Shown in pieces: positions 52,163 through 60,965 of a stretch of 64,000 nucleotides of DNA. The notes beneath the pieces were generated by a model, which saw only the letters and a list, made by a program, of their open reading frames with translations, had not been told where the DNA came from and searched no databases. Within the stretch, counting starts at the first letter, position 1; the number at the start of each line of letters is the position of its first letter. The stretch comes from Treponema rectale. Lineage in GTDB: Bacteria; Spirochaetota; Spirochaetia; Treponematales; Treponemataceae. The stretch lies in the NCBI RefSeq assembly GCF_014202035.1, contig NZ_JACHFR010000001.1, positions 868,001 to 932,000 of the forward strand. The letters are read 5' to 3'. A program made the position numbers and the translations under genes.

Positions 52163-52557
52163 CGACGTATTTACTGTTCCCGCATCTATGAAAGGATTGT
52201 GGATTCAAGGCTTAAGTTTTCAACGGAACGAAAGATGATTCCTTCACCGGAGTTCTACGTCATCTACAACGGAAGCAGGAACTATCCTCCGCAGAAAATA
52301 CTCAGGCTGTCGGATTCCTTCATTGATAAAAAGGCAGGAAGTGAAGTTCCCCTGGAGCTTAACGTAAAGGTGTTCAACATAAAGCATCCGGAATGTACGC
52401 TGGACTTTTCTTCTTGCCAGCCGCTGGATAATTATGTAAAATTCATCAGCCTTGTAGAAGAAGAAAAAAGCAGCGGAGCATCAGACTTCATGACAAGGGC
52501 AGTACTTAAGGCGCAGAAGCAGAACCTTCTTCCTGATTACCTGCGCCGCAAGGCATC

Positions 52558-52573
52558 GGAGGTAATAAGCATG
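52558..52573 (+). promoter_or_regulatory. Internal ribosome-binding site and start in Rpn copy 3
   Basis: GGAGGT (52558-52563) seven bases before the ATG at 52571, which opens MVFNEYDYETD, the homologue of MTLTEFDQEEYD in copies 1 and 2. The product would be 65 residues. Confidence 0.6.
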
Positions 52574-52801
52574 GTATTCAACGAATATGACTACGAAACA
52601 GACATACAGGTAAAGACGGAAGAAGCTGAACGCCGGGGACATGCAGCAGGAGCACGGAATGCCAGGATTGAAACGGCAAGAACTCTTATTAAAATGAATG
52701 TACTTACTTTATCTCAGATAGCTCAGGCAAGCGGGCTGTCAGAAGAAGAAATAATGAAACTTAAGTAAAGATTACCTGAAAGTAAAAAAAATAACATAAG
52801 A

Positions 52802-52824
52802 TTGCAGAAAGCAGATTCTGATAA
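52802..52824. repeat. Right copy of a 23-base direct repeat
   Basis: Identical to 51742-51764. The 1,037 bases between the two copies hold Rpn copy 3 and its leader. Confidence 0.9.
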
Positions 52825-52940
52825 AAGAAACAAAAAAATGACACGAAAAATCAGACCGGTTCCCGAAATGCTGAAACTTTAAAAATTTCAATACTGCAAT
52901 TACCCTAATTTCATAAAAATCCAAAAAAAATGGAGAAAAA

Positions 52941-55900
52941 ATGAAAAAAGTCAGAGTAATTGCAGCAGCACTCGCCATGAGTATTGCCGCATTAGTCGCT
53001 TCCTGCAGCAGTGAAATATCTGTCCAGGAAGACAGCAACGGATCCGTTAATCAAAGCAGTGCAAATTACCGCTCTGCATCATCAACGGAATCACCTAAAA
53101 GAGTCACTGGATATTTCTGTGAATGGGGAATCTATGGAGCACATGGTAATTATTTCCCGCAGAACGTTCCTTACGACAAACTCACCCACATCAACTATGC
53201 TTTTGTAGGCCTTAATCCTGCAGACCAGTCCGTTGAAATTTACGATTCATGGGCAACCAGCGAAATCGTAAGCGACGGAGAAAAATGGGATTCACAGTAC
53301 AAAGGCTGCCTTGGACTTTTAAGAAAATACAAGGCAAAGTACCCGCACGTAAAAGTTCTTATTTCTGTTGGCGGCTGGACAAAATCTCACGGGTTCCATG
53401 CAGCTGCAGCTTCTGAACAGTCAAGAAAAAGAGCAGCTGACAATCTTGTTAGATTTGTTACAGCAAACAATCTTGACGGTGTAGACATCGACTGGGAATA
53501 TCCGGGTGTTCACAGAGACAAGGATCCCAACGATGAGTTTGACAAAGGAGCCCCGGGCTCAATTGAAGACAAAGAAAACTACACCCTTTTCCTCAAGGCA
53601 ATACGTGAAGCTCTTGATGCACAGGGAGCAAAAGACGGCAAATACTATGAACTTACTGCAGCAATCGGTGTAGGCTATGATAAGATTGCAGTAACAAATC
53701 CTGGTGAATACAGCAAATATCTGGATGCCCTTAACCTCATGAGCTATGACATGCACGGTGCATTTGAACCGACAACAGGTCATCAGGCTCCTCTTTATTC
53801 AAGTCCCTATGACAACAACCCGAATGCTCAGATTCGCGAAAAATACAACATCGACTGGGCTGTAAAAGAATTCATCAGGCAGGGGGTTCCTTCAGAAAAA
53901 ATCGTACTTGGAATTCCTTTCTACAGCCGCGGCTGGAATGATGTTTCGGGAGGACATGACTTTGACGGAAACGGAACACCGGACGGAATGTTCGGAAACG
54001 GAGGTTCAAGTCTCAGCGGTACATGGGGAGTTGGAGGACAGAGTCCATACTACGAAATTAAAGCTCTCGAAAATCAGGCCGGATGGGAAAAATTCCGCGA
54101 TCCATATTCAAAAGCATGCTGGCTTTACAACCGTTCTGCAAAGGCATTATACACTTATGATGATGCAGAAGCCGTACGTACAAAAATGAACTACATCAAA
54201 GAGAACAATCTCGGCGGTGCAATGTACTGGGAACTTGACGGTGATGACTGGAAAAACGGATACGATCTTGTAAACATCATTGCAGACTCAATGCTTGAAG
54301 GCGTTGTTTTTGATGATGACACAACTCCGGTAACTCCATCTGATCCTTCAAATCCAGAAACACCTTCTGACGGAAATGACAAAGAACCTGTTACAGAAAT
54401 TCCTGACGGAGGAAAAGCTACAGGTGTACCTGCTGCTCCATCCATCGAACAGACAAAATGGAACGGAGAATCTTCTTTCGGCATCAGAATGAACATCTGG
54501 TGGGGTCAGAACGGAACTCTTGCAGAACTTATTGAAAACGGAAAAACAGTTGAATCTGTAATTCTTACAGACAACTCCCCTTCCGCACAGTCTTACACAT
54601 TCAATGTTACCGGAAAAGCCAACGGTACCTATGAATATCAGGTAAAGATCTCAAACAAATTCGGTTCAACACTTTCGAACACTGTAAAATACACAGTAAC
54701 TCAGGGAAGCTCTTCTCAGGAACCGGGAAATACAGAACCGGAAACACCGGGAAATGACAATCCTTCAGGAGAAGAACCTTATATCCCGCCTGTAATCGGT
54801 GGGGGAACAATTGAAGTAGAAGGACTTCCAACTTATGTTCTTACAGGTTACTGGCAGAATTTCAACAACGGAGCAAAAGTTCTCCGCATTACGGACGTAC
54901 CGCTTGCATACAACATTATCTGCGTTGCCTTTGGTGAATCAACAGGAACTCCTGGTGAAGTAGTATTCAATCTTGATACATCTTTAGGCTTTTCAAAGGC
55001 TCAGTTCATTGCAGATATTGCAGCAGCAAAAGCCCGCGGTCAGCACGTAATTCTCTCTGTAGGCGGAGAAACAGGAAACGTTCTCATTAACAGTGATGCA
55101 GCAGCCTCAAGATTTGCTTCAAGCATTACTTCCCTCATGAATGAATACGGATTTGAAGGTGTAGATATTGATCTTGAGCACGGAATAAATGCAGAGTATA
55201 TTTCAAAGGCACTCCGCGCAATTCCAAAAGGCTCAATCATTACAATGGCACCTCAGACAATTGACATGCAGACAACCGGAATGGAATATTTCAAGCTGGC
55301 TCTTGCAATTTCTGACATCCTTACAATCAACAACATGCAGTACTACAATTCCGGATCTATGCTTGGAGAAGACGGAAACGTATACGCTCAGGGAAACGAA
55401 AACTTCCTTACAGCCCTTGCAGCAATTCAGCTGGAACACGGACTCCGCCCGGATCAGGTAGGACTTGGACTCCCGGCTTCAACAAGAGGTGCAGGTTCAG
55501 GCTATGTAGATCCGCAGATTATCATAAATGCTCTTGATACTCTTGTTCACGGAACAAGACACGGTTCATACATGCCGCCTCATACATATCCTGGTCTCCG
55601 CGGTGTAATGACATGGTCCATCAACTGGGATGCATCAAACGGCTATAACTTTGCAAATAAAATCGGTGCATATCTTGCACAGCTCAACGACACAGACCCT
55701 GTAACTCCAGAAAAGCCTGAAACAGATAATCCTAATCCGGGATCAGATAATCCTGGTACTACAAATCCGGGATCAGATAATCCGCAGACTCCTTCTTATC
55801 CGGAATGGTCAGCAAACAGCGTTCACTACAACACAGGAGACCTTGTAATTTACAATGGTGCAGTTTATGAATGTGACTATGCACATACTTCTAATTCCGC

Positions 55901-57062
55901 ATGGGTACCTGGAACAGCAGGACTCTGGTTCTGGAAATTAAGAAGCGACCTTGACGGTTCAAATCCTTCCAGCGAACAACCGTCAGAACAGCCTCAGACT
56001 CCGTCAGAACCAGAAACTCCTTCTGAACCGGAAACTCCTTCATATCCTGATATTCCTGAAGGACCGGTAAACACTCAGCTTCCTGCAAGAATCATGAGCG
56101 GATACTGGCATAACTGGGACGGCGGAACTCCATTCATCAAGCTTCGTAACGTTGATTCCTCATGGGATGTAATCAATATTGCTTTCGCAGAACCTGTAAC
56201 TCCAGGCAGTGGAAACGGAAACATGAAGTTTTCTGTAGCTTCAAAAGACGGATACAGCCTTACAGAATTCAAGAGTGATGTAAAGCTTCTCCATTCAAAA
56301 GGAAAGAAAATCGTACTCTCTATCGGCGGTTATGAAGGATACTTCTATCTTGCAGATGAAACAGCCGTTTCAAACTTCGTACGCCAGATAAATGCCCTCG
56401 TTGATGAATATGAATTTGACGGAATTGACATTGACCTTGAACAGTCATCAGTTCAGCTTAACAGCGGTGCAGATCCTGATTTCAGAAATGTACAGACTCC
56501 ACGCATTAAAAATATGATTTCTGCCATCAGACAGATCTGCGATGCACATGGAGATGATTTCATTCTTTCATGGGCACCGGAAACTTTCTACATGCAGCTT
56601 GGACATCAGTATTACGGTGGAGCAAACAGTTATGTTGACAGCCGTGCCGGCGCATACCTTGCAATGGTATATGCCCTCCGTGACAAGACAACTTATGTTC
56701 AGACACAGCTTTACAATTCTGCACCGATTGTAGGACGTGACGGTCAGTATTATAACATGGGCACAGTTGAAGGAATCGTAGAAATGTGCAACATGCTCCT
56801 TGAAGGATTCAGCGTAAACAACAATTCTGCATACATGTTCCCTGCACTCCGCCCGGATCAGGTTGTAATTGCAGTTCCATGTTCATCAGGCGCTGCCGGT
56901 TCAGGACAGATTTCAAATGCAGGACTTCAGGAAGCATTTAGAAAAATAAATGCAAAACATCCTGGCCTCAGGGGAATCATGACCTGGTCAATCAACTGGG
57001 ACAGTTTCCAGAATCAGAACAGCTTTGCAAAAGAAAACAAAGCCTTTCTTAATTCTCTGTAA
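52941..57062 (+). CDS. Giant multidomain chitinase lipoprotein with three GH18 domains
   Basis: 1,373 residues with GGAG ahead of the ATG. The lipoprotein signal ends LVASC. Domain order: GH18-A (about 50-460) with active site LDGVDIDWEYPG near 180; a Pro/Thr/Ser linker; a fibronectin-III-like domain (about 495-590); GH18-B (about 630-915) with EGVDIDLEHG near 740; a repetitive linker; a CBM5/12 chitin-binding module (about 952-1000, WSANSVHYNTGDLVIYNGAVYEC); another linker; GH18-C (about 1045-1373) with DGIDIDLEQ near 1162. All three keep the DxDxE acid and base, though GH18-B has Glu for the first Asp. GH18-A looks like a processive ChiA/family-A type, B and C like shorter single-domain types. 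It is surface-anchored, monocistronic, and followed by a strong terminator. Confidence 0.93.
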   Translation: MKKVRVIAAALAMSIAALVASCSSEISVQEDSNGSVNQSSANYRSASSTESPKRVTGYFCEWGIYGAHGNYFPQNVPYDKLTHINYAFVGLNPADQSVEIYDSWATSEIVSDGEKWDSQYKGCLGLLRKYKAKYPHVKVLISVGGWTKSHGFHAAAASEQSRKRAADNLVRFVTANNLDGVDIDWEYPGVHRDKDPNDEFDKGAPGSIEDKENYTLFLKAIREALDAQGAKDGKYYELTAAIGVGYDKIAVTNPGEYSKYLDALNLMSYDMHGAFEPTTGHQAPLYSSPYDNNPNAQIREKYNIDWAVKEFIRQGVPSEKIVLGIPFYSRGWNDVSGGHDFDGNGTPDGMFGNGGSSLSGTWGVGGQSPYYEIKALENQAGWEKFRDPYSKACWLYNRSAKALYTYDDAEAVRTKMNYIKENNLGGAMYWELDGDDWKNGYDLVNIIADSMLEGVVFDDDTTPVTPSDPSNPETPSDGNDKEPVTEIPDGGKATGVPAAPSIEQTKWNGESSFGIRMNIWWGQNGTLAELIENGKTVESVILTDNSPSAQSYTFNVTGKANGTYEYQVKISNKFGSTLSNTVKYTVTQGSSSQEPGNTEPETPGNDNPSGEEPYIPPVIGGGTIEVEGLPTYVLTGYWQNFNNGAKVLRITDVPLAYNIICVAFGESTGTPGEVVFNLDTSLGFSKAQFIADIAAAKARGQHVILSVGGETGNVLINSDAAASRFASSITSLMNEYGFEGVDIDLEHGINAEYISKALRAIPKGSIITMAPQTIDMQTTGMEYFKLALAISDILTINNMQYYNSGSMLGEDGNVYAQGNENFLTALAAIQLEHGLRPDQVGLGLPASTRGAGSGYVDPQIIINALDTLVHGTRHGSYMPPHTYPGLRGVMTWSINWDASNGYNFANKIGAYLAQLNDTDPVTPEKPETDNPNPGSDNPGTTNPGSDNPQTPSYPEWSANSVHYNTGDLVIYNGAVYECDYAHTSNSAWVPGTAGLWFWKLRSDLDGSNPSSEQPSEQPQTPSEPETPSEPETPSYPDIPEGPVNTQLPARIMSGYWHNWDGGTPFIKLRNVDSSWDVINIAFAEPVTPGSGNGNMKFSVASKDGYSLTEFKSDVKLLHSKGKKIVLSIGGYEGYFYLADETAVSNFVRQINALVDEYEFDGIDIDLEQSSVQLNSGADPDFRNVQTPRIKNMISAIRQICDAHGDDFILSWAPETFYMQLGHQYYGGANSYVDSRAGAYLAMVYALRDKTTYVQTQLYNSAPIVGRDGQYYNMGTVEGIVEMCNMLLEGFSVNNNSAYMFPALRPDQVVIAVPCSSGAAGSGQISNAGLQEAFRKINAKHPGLRGIMTWSINWDSFQNQNSFAKENKAFLNSL

Positions 57063-57095
57063 CTGATCAGATGATGCAGTCATAATGTAAAAAAA

Positions 57096-57139
57096 AAGCA
57101 CTCCGGATATTTCAGATTTTTCTGTTATCCGGAGTGCTT
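57096..57139. terminator. Bidirectional terminator after the chitinase gene
   Basis: Fourteen-base stem AAGCACTCCGGATA (57096-57109) / TATCCGGAGTGCTT (57126-57139) preceded by an A-run. It separates the convergent chitinase and DUF3943-type genes. Confidence 0.9.
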
Positions 57140-57166
57140 CTGCTTTTAAAGCAGCTGTATATTTTT

Positions 57167-58657
57167 TTATTTAAGATTGTACCTTACAAAAAATCCTGCA
57201 GAATACATAAGGGAAGCAATATCAGGATATTCATCAAATACGGAATAAGCAGAATAAAGAATGTTTTCTGCGCCGAGGTCAATTTCTTCACTTACCGGGA
57301 AGGTTACCTCTCCCCTCAGATAATTGAATACTGAAACTCCTGGTTCAACCTCATGCTTTGCATCCTTAAAATCATAAAAAGCATAAAAATGATCATTAAG
57401 AACAAATGCAGGACCATCATGAAATTTATAGCGGACAGCCGCAACTGCTTCACCACCAACAGAATAATTATAGGCCTTATAAATTCTGTCTGAATCTATT
57501 ATGCCCCTTCTGTAATACCAGACGTCATGGGTACCTAAAACAACGGCATCCAGGTGAAGTTCCCATTCAACTTTTGCCTTTTCTCCGGTAAAGCGCTGCT
57601 TGACTGCAAACCCCGGAGCAAGCGTAGAAAAATTCATGAAGGAATGCCAGAGAAAATCATAGTCAAAAATAAGGCCGACGGTTGTGTCCCTGCCGTCAGA
57701 TTCTGCAACGGAACGGGAAAGTACCCAGCCGTCAGAGAAAATGTAAAGATTATGCATCAGGTCTTTTTCAAGAGCTCTGTAACCTTCTCCGCAGCCTTTT
57801 CCCAAAGAGCCGCCTATAGAAAGATTGAATGCACTGAAAGGATCATTGGAGTCATGATAAAAAGAATCTCCATAGACAACATTAAGTCCTAAGGAAGCAA
57901 ACAGAGGATAAACTTCATCTGCCTTTTCATAGTCAGCAGCATCATTAACGCCGTTAGCAGCACCGAAGCCTGTATAAAAAGAAAGTTCCTTTATATTACC
58001 GTGAGTACCGTAGGGTCTGTCCCCTGTAATTCCCTCATTCCATATTCTCATTGGAGTAATAAGGAAACGGAGCGGTCCCCATGCTTCATCAGCTTCAAAA
58101 GAAAGGCGGTGCAGCATTTCTCCCATAGGCCACGCCCCCAAAGAAGTGTAGACCATATCATTAAGGGAAGGAGTATTGTTTTCACACATGGTTTCCCAGA
58201 CAAACGAACCGAAAGTTGCGGCAAGAATACTTTCAAACTGAGAAAAGTTTGCAGTCCTGAATGCAGAATAAGAAAGCTGTCCCTGATATGGATGAAGAAC
58301 AAAATTTGTCCAGTACCAGTCCGTATCCCATTCCCATTTTACAGTACCGTTTTTTATCCGGTTGAAATTTCTTGCATAATCAACCTTAGCCCAGCCGGAG
58401 CCGGAAGCATAGCGGTTCCATAAAGAAAGAACAACAGTCGGAACAAACATTCCCGTAGCAGCAGTTATATAATGTCTTTCTCCATGATGAGAAAACAAAG
58501 TATCTTCTGAAAACCTGATGTCACCTGCTTCATAATTGTGAAGAATCTGTCCTTCCTCACCTGAAGTTTCTGAAACTGAACTCTGGGCATGCAGTGGAAA
58601 AGTCAGGAAAGAACTGACTGCAGCTGAAATTAAAAATAACTTTAAAATTCTATTCAT
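57167..58657 (-). CDS. DUF3943-type predicted outer-envelope protein
   Basis: 496 residues from the ATG at 58657, chosen because the product then starts with a signal peptide (MNRILKLFLISAAVSSFLTF, cleaved after PLHAQ). A much longer reading upstream adds unrelated sequence overlapping the divergent gene. The central part, WEWDTDWYWTNFVLHPYQGQ followed by SAFRTANFSQFESILAATFGSFVWE, is the DUF3943 pattern. The rest is strand-rich and the end FVRYNLK is barrel-like. Function unknown. Confidence 0.75.
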   Translation of the reverse strand: MNRILKLFLISAAVSSFLTFPLHAQSSVSETSGEEGQILHNYEAGDIRFSEDTLFSHHGERHYITAATGMFVPTVVLSLWNRYASGSGWAKVDYARNFNRIKNGTVKWEWDTDWYWTNFVLHPYQGQLSYSAFRTANFSQFESILAATFGSFVWETMCENNTPSLNDMVYTSLGAWPMGEMLHRLSFEADEAWGPLRFLITPMRIWNEGITGDRPYGTHGNIKELSFYTGFGAANGVNDAADYEKADEVYPLFASLGLNVVYGDSFYHDSNDPFSAFNLSIGGSLGKGCGEGYRALEKDLMHNLYIFSDGWVLSRSVAESDGRDTTVGLIFDYDFLWHSFMNFSTLAPGFAVKQRFTGEKAKVEWELHLDAVVLGTHDVWYYRRGIIDSDRIYKAYNYSVGGEAVAAVRYKFHDGPAFVLNDHFYAFYDFKDAKHEVEPGVSVFNYLRGEVTFPVSEEIDLGAENILYSAYSVFDEYPDIASLMYSAGFFVRYNLK

Positions 58658-58705
58658 AAAAAAAAGGATACGATATTTTTGCGTCTTTATCAATAAATCG
58701 TCATC

Positions 58706-58714
58706 TGCTATAAT
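58706..58714 (+). promoter_or_regulatory. Extended -10 promoter on the GT4 start codon
   Basis: TGCTATAAT with hexamer 58709-58714. The predicted mRNA start, 58721, is the A of the ATG. Confidence 0.6.
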
Positions 58715-58720
58715 GTGGGA

Positions 58721-59827
58721 ATGAAAGTTGCAATCGTACATGACTGGCTCACCACTTACGGAGGAGCAGAACGCGTTGTTGAAGAAATGCTTAAGGTTTA
58801 TCCTGAGGCAGACATATATACTCTGGTTTATGATGAAAAAAAGATGTCCCGGCATTTTCCGAAAGAAAAAGTTCATGCATCTTTCGTGCAGAAAATTCCA
58901 TTCAGTAAAAAACTTTACACAAAACTTCTTTTTTTAATGCCAAAAGCCTTTGAAAGTTTTGACCTTACATCCTATAACCTTGTAATTGCAAGTTCCTCCT
59001 GCTGTGCAAAAGGCGTCATTACTTCTCCAGACACAAGATTTGTTGCGTACGTTCATTCTCCAATGAGATACGCCTGGGATCTTTACTATGACTACTTCCG
59101 CTCTTCAGGTTTTCTTACAAGATTTTTCATGAAACGGATGATGGGAAAAATCCGTCAGTGGGATTATATTTCAAGCCAGAGAATTGATGCAATTGCAGCA
59201 AACTCTTCATATATTAAGAGAAGAATTAAAAAATTCTGGAACAGAGATGCCCAGGTTATTTTTCCTCCTGTAGACACTGAACGTCTCGGTCCGGACGGTC
59301 TTCCTCCTGAGGATTTTTACGTTGCCTTCAGCAGGTTTGTTCCATATAAAAGAATCGACCTTGCAATAAAAGCCTGCGGAGAACTGGGTAAAAAACTTAT
59401 AGTAATCGGAAGCGGAAGTCAGGAAGCTGAATTAAAAAAACTTGCCTCATCCTATAAAAACTCAGTAATTACCTTTACCGGACGAATCAGCGATGAAGAA
59501 GTTTCTGCTTACCTTCAGAAATGCAAGGCACTTATTTTCAGCGCGGAAGAAGATTTCGGAATCATTCCTGTGGAAGTTCAGTGCTGCGGCCGTCCCGTAA
59601 TAGCCTACGGAAAAGGCGGTGCCCTTGAAACCGTAAAAGACGGTATTACCGGAGTTTATTTCGACAGGCAGGAAACTTCATCCGTAAAGGAAGCCATACT
59701 CAGATTTGAGGAACTGAGCAGAAACGGTGCCTTTGATGTAAAAACAATAACTGATCATGCAAAAACCTTCAGCGCACAGCGGTTCAGGGAAGAAATCAAG
59801 GAACTTGCAGAAAGAGGTCTCAGATGA
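58721..59827 (+). CDS. Family 4 glycosyltransferase (WbaZ-like)
   Basis: 368 residues. MKVAIVHDWLTTYGGAERVVEEML and HSPMRYAWDLYYDYF are characteristic of mannosyltransferases near WbaZ, followed by AFSRFVPYKRIDLAIKACGEL and FSAEEDFGIIPVEVQCCGRPVIAYGKGG with the donor-site glutamates near residue 280. The mRNA is predicted to start at the ATG itself; an upstream in-frame GTG at 58715 would be outside it. The stop overlaps the next GT4 start by four bases (ATGA). Confidence 0.93.
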   Translation: MKVAIVHDWLTTYGGAERVVEEMLKVYPEADIYTLVYDEKKMSRHFPKEKVHASFVQKIPFSKKLYTKLLFLMPKAFESFDLTSYNLVIASSSCCAKGVITSPDTRFVAYVHSPMRYAWDLYYDYFRSSGFLTRFFMKRMMGKIRQWDYISSQRIDAIAANSSYIKRRIKKFWNRDAQVIFPPVDTERLGPDGLPPEDFYVAFSRFVPYKRIDLAIKACGELGKKLIVIGSGSQEAELKKLASSYKNSVITFTGRISDEEVSAYLQKCKALIFSAEEDFGIIPVEVQCCGRPVIAYGKGGALETVKDGITGVYFDRQETSSVKEAILRFEELSRNGAFDVKTITDHAKTFSAQRFREEIKELAERGLR

Positions 59828-60894
59828 AAATTGCCATCGACTGCCGGATGAGCGGAAAAAGCGGGATCGGAACATTTCTGGATGAAATACTTCCCTTCTT
59901 CCTTAAAACAGAAAATGAATTCCTTCTTTTTGGAGATAAAGCTTCGCCTGCAGGTCAAACAGAAACAGGCAGTAACTGTGAATTTATTTCCTGCTCAATA
60001 AAAACCTTTTCCCTTAAAGAAATGTTCTGTTTTCCGGCTGAACTCCTGAAAAAAATAAATGAATGTGACGTATATTTTTCTCCTTACTGTAATATCCCTG
60101 GGGGAATAAAAATACCGGTCTACACGACAATTCATGATATTGTTTTTCTCGACGTTAAGGGGCTTACAGGAAAAGCTGGAACTGCAGCCAGAAAATTCTT
60201 TTATAAGCGTGCCGTAAGAAAATCAAAAGGAATATTTACAGTTTCTCAGTTCAGCAAAGAACGGATTCAGAAAAAACTCAACTGCAAAAAAGAAATAACT
60301 GTAGTCTATAATGGTCTTCCTTCCTATCTTCAGTCTTCCGAGCAGGAAAAGAATACTGAAAAAACTGATTCCGTAATATTCATCGGAAACATAAAACGGC
60401 ACAAGGGGCTTAAAACTCTGCTGGAAGCATTCCCTAAATTCTGCAGTGCCTCATCCGGTACCTCAGCAGCAGGTGCAAAACTTATCATTGTAGGCAGTCA
60501 GGATAACTTCAGGACTAAAGATGATACCTTAAGCAGTCTTATAGAAAAGATTCCTTCAGAAAAAATTGAATTTACAGGCTTTGTCAGCAATGAAACTTTA
60601 CGCAGGCTCCTTTCTTCCGCAAAACTTCTTGTACAGCCCTCACTTTATGAAGGCTTCGGCATACCTCCGCTTCAGGCATTATGCGCAGGAACCCAGGCAG
60701 TTATTTCTGACATCCCGGTATTTAAGGAAATTTACGGTACCCTTCCGGTATTCTTCTTTAAAACAGAAGATTCTGATTCCCTGACAGAAAAAATGCTTAA
60801 GGCCTGGAACACACCTGAAGACCTGTCCGGTTTCAACAATCCCTATTCATACAAAAATACTGCGGAAATTATAATAAAACAGCTTTTTCAATAA
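59824..60894 (+). CDS. Family 4 glycosyltransferase
   Basis: 356 residues. IDCRMSGKSGIGTFLDEILPFF opens the GT-B fold, TTIHDIVFLDVKGL follows, and IGNIKRHKGLKTLLEAF and QPSLYEGFGIPPLQALCAGTQAVISD define the donor domain near residue 285. It is closest in pattern to the transferase at 45023. It is translationally coupled to the preceding GT4 and the two probably add consecutive sugars. Confidence 0.93.
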   Translation: MKIAIDCRMSGKSGIGTFLDEILPFFLKTENEFLLFGDKASPAGQTETGSNCEFISCSIKTFSLKEMFCFPAELLKKINECDVYFSPYCNIPGGIKIPVYTTIHDIVFLDVKGLTGKAGTAARKFFYKRAVRKSKGIFTVSQFSKERIQKKLNCKKEITVVYNGLPSYLQSSEQEKNTEKTDSVIFIGNIKRHKGLKTLLEAFPKFCSASSGTSAAGAKLIIVGSQDNFRTKDDTLSSLIEKIPSEKIEFTGFVSNETLRRLLSSAKLLVQPSLYEGFGIPPLQALCAGTQAVISDIPVFKEIYGTLPVFFFKTEDSDSLTEKMLKAWNTPEDLSGFNNPYSYKNTAEIIIKQLFQ

Positions 60895-60924
60895 TAAATT
60901 AACCTTAAAAAAGCCCCCGTGACA

Positions 60925-60953
60925 TTGTAAACCACAGCATTTTCCAGTATAAT
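60925..60953 (+). promoter_or_regulatory. Promoter of the WbaP-like gene
   Basis: TTGTAA (60925-60930), 17-base spacer, TATAAT (60948-60953). The predicted mRNA start near 60960 leaves a leader of about six bases. Confidence 0.6.
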
Positions 60954-60965
60954 TGTTCAAGCGCT

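Larger units (their letters stand above)
51817..52768 (+). pseudogene. Rpn/PD-(D/E)XK family gene, copy 3, broken by an insertion
   Basis: A divergent relative of the other two copies. The 5' part (MEKENENRTVKDSLFVDYF, LVNGKLVVLLEHQSSVNENMPLRF) stops at 52143. The rest resumes in another frame from about 52157 with RIYERIVDSRLKFSTERKMIPSPEFYVIYNG, then LRLSDSFIDKK, and runs to 52768. The break coincides with two adjacent palindromes (52097-52162). The C-terminal half can still be translated from an internal ATG at 52571 with a strong Shine-Dalgarno. The whole unit sits between 23-base direct repeats, marking it as an insertion behind the LicC-like gene. Confidence 0.8.

Noticed and set aside
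55735-56055. CRISPR-like array
   Set aside because: The repeats are in-frame Pro/Ser/Glu linker codons of the chitinase, without spacers of uniform length.
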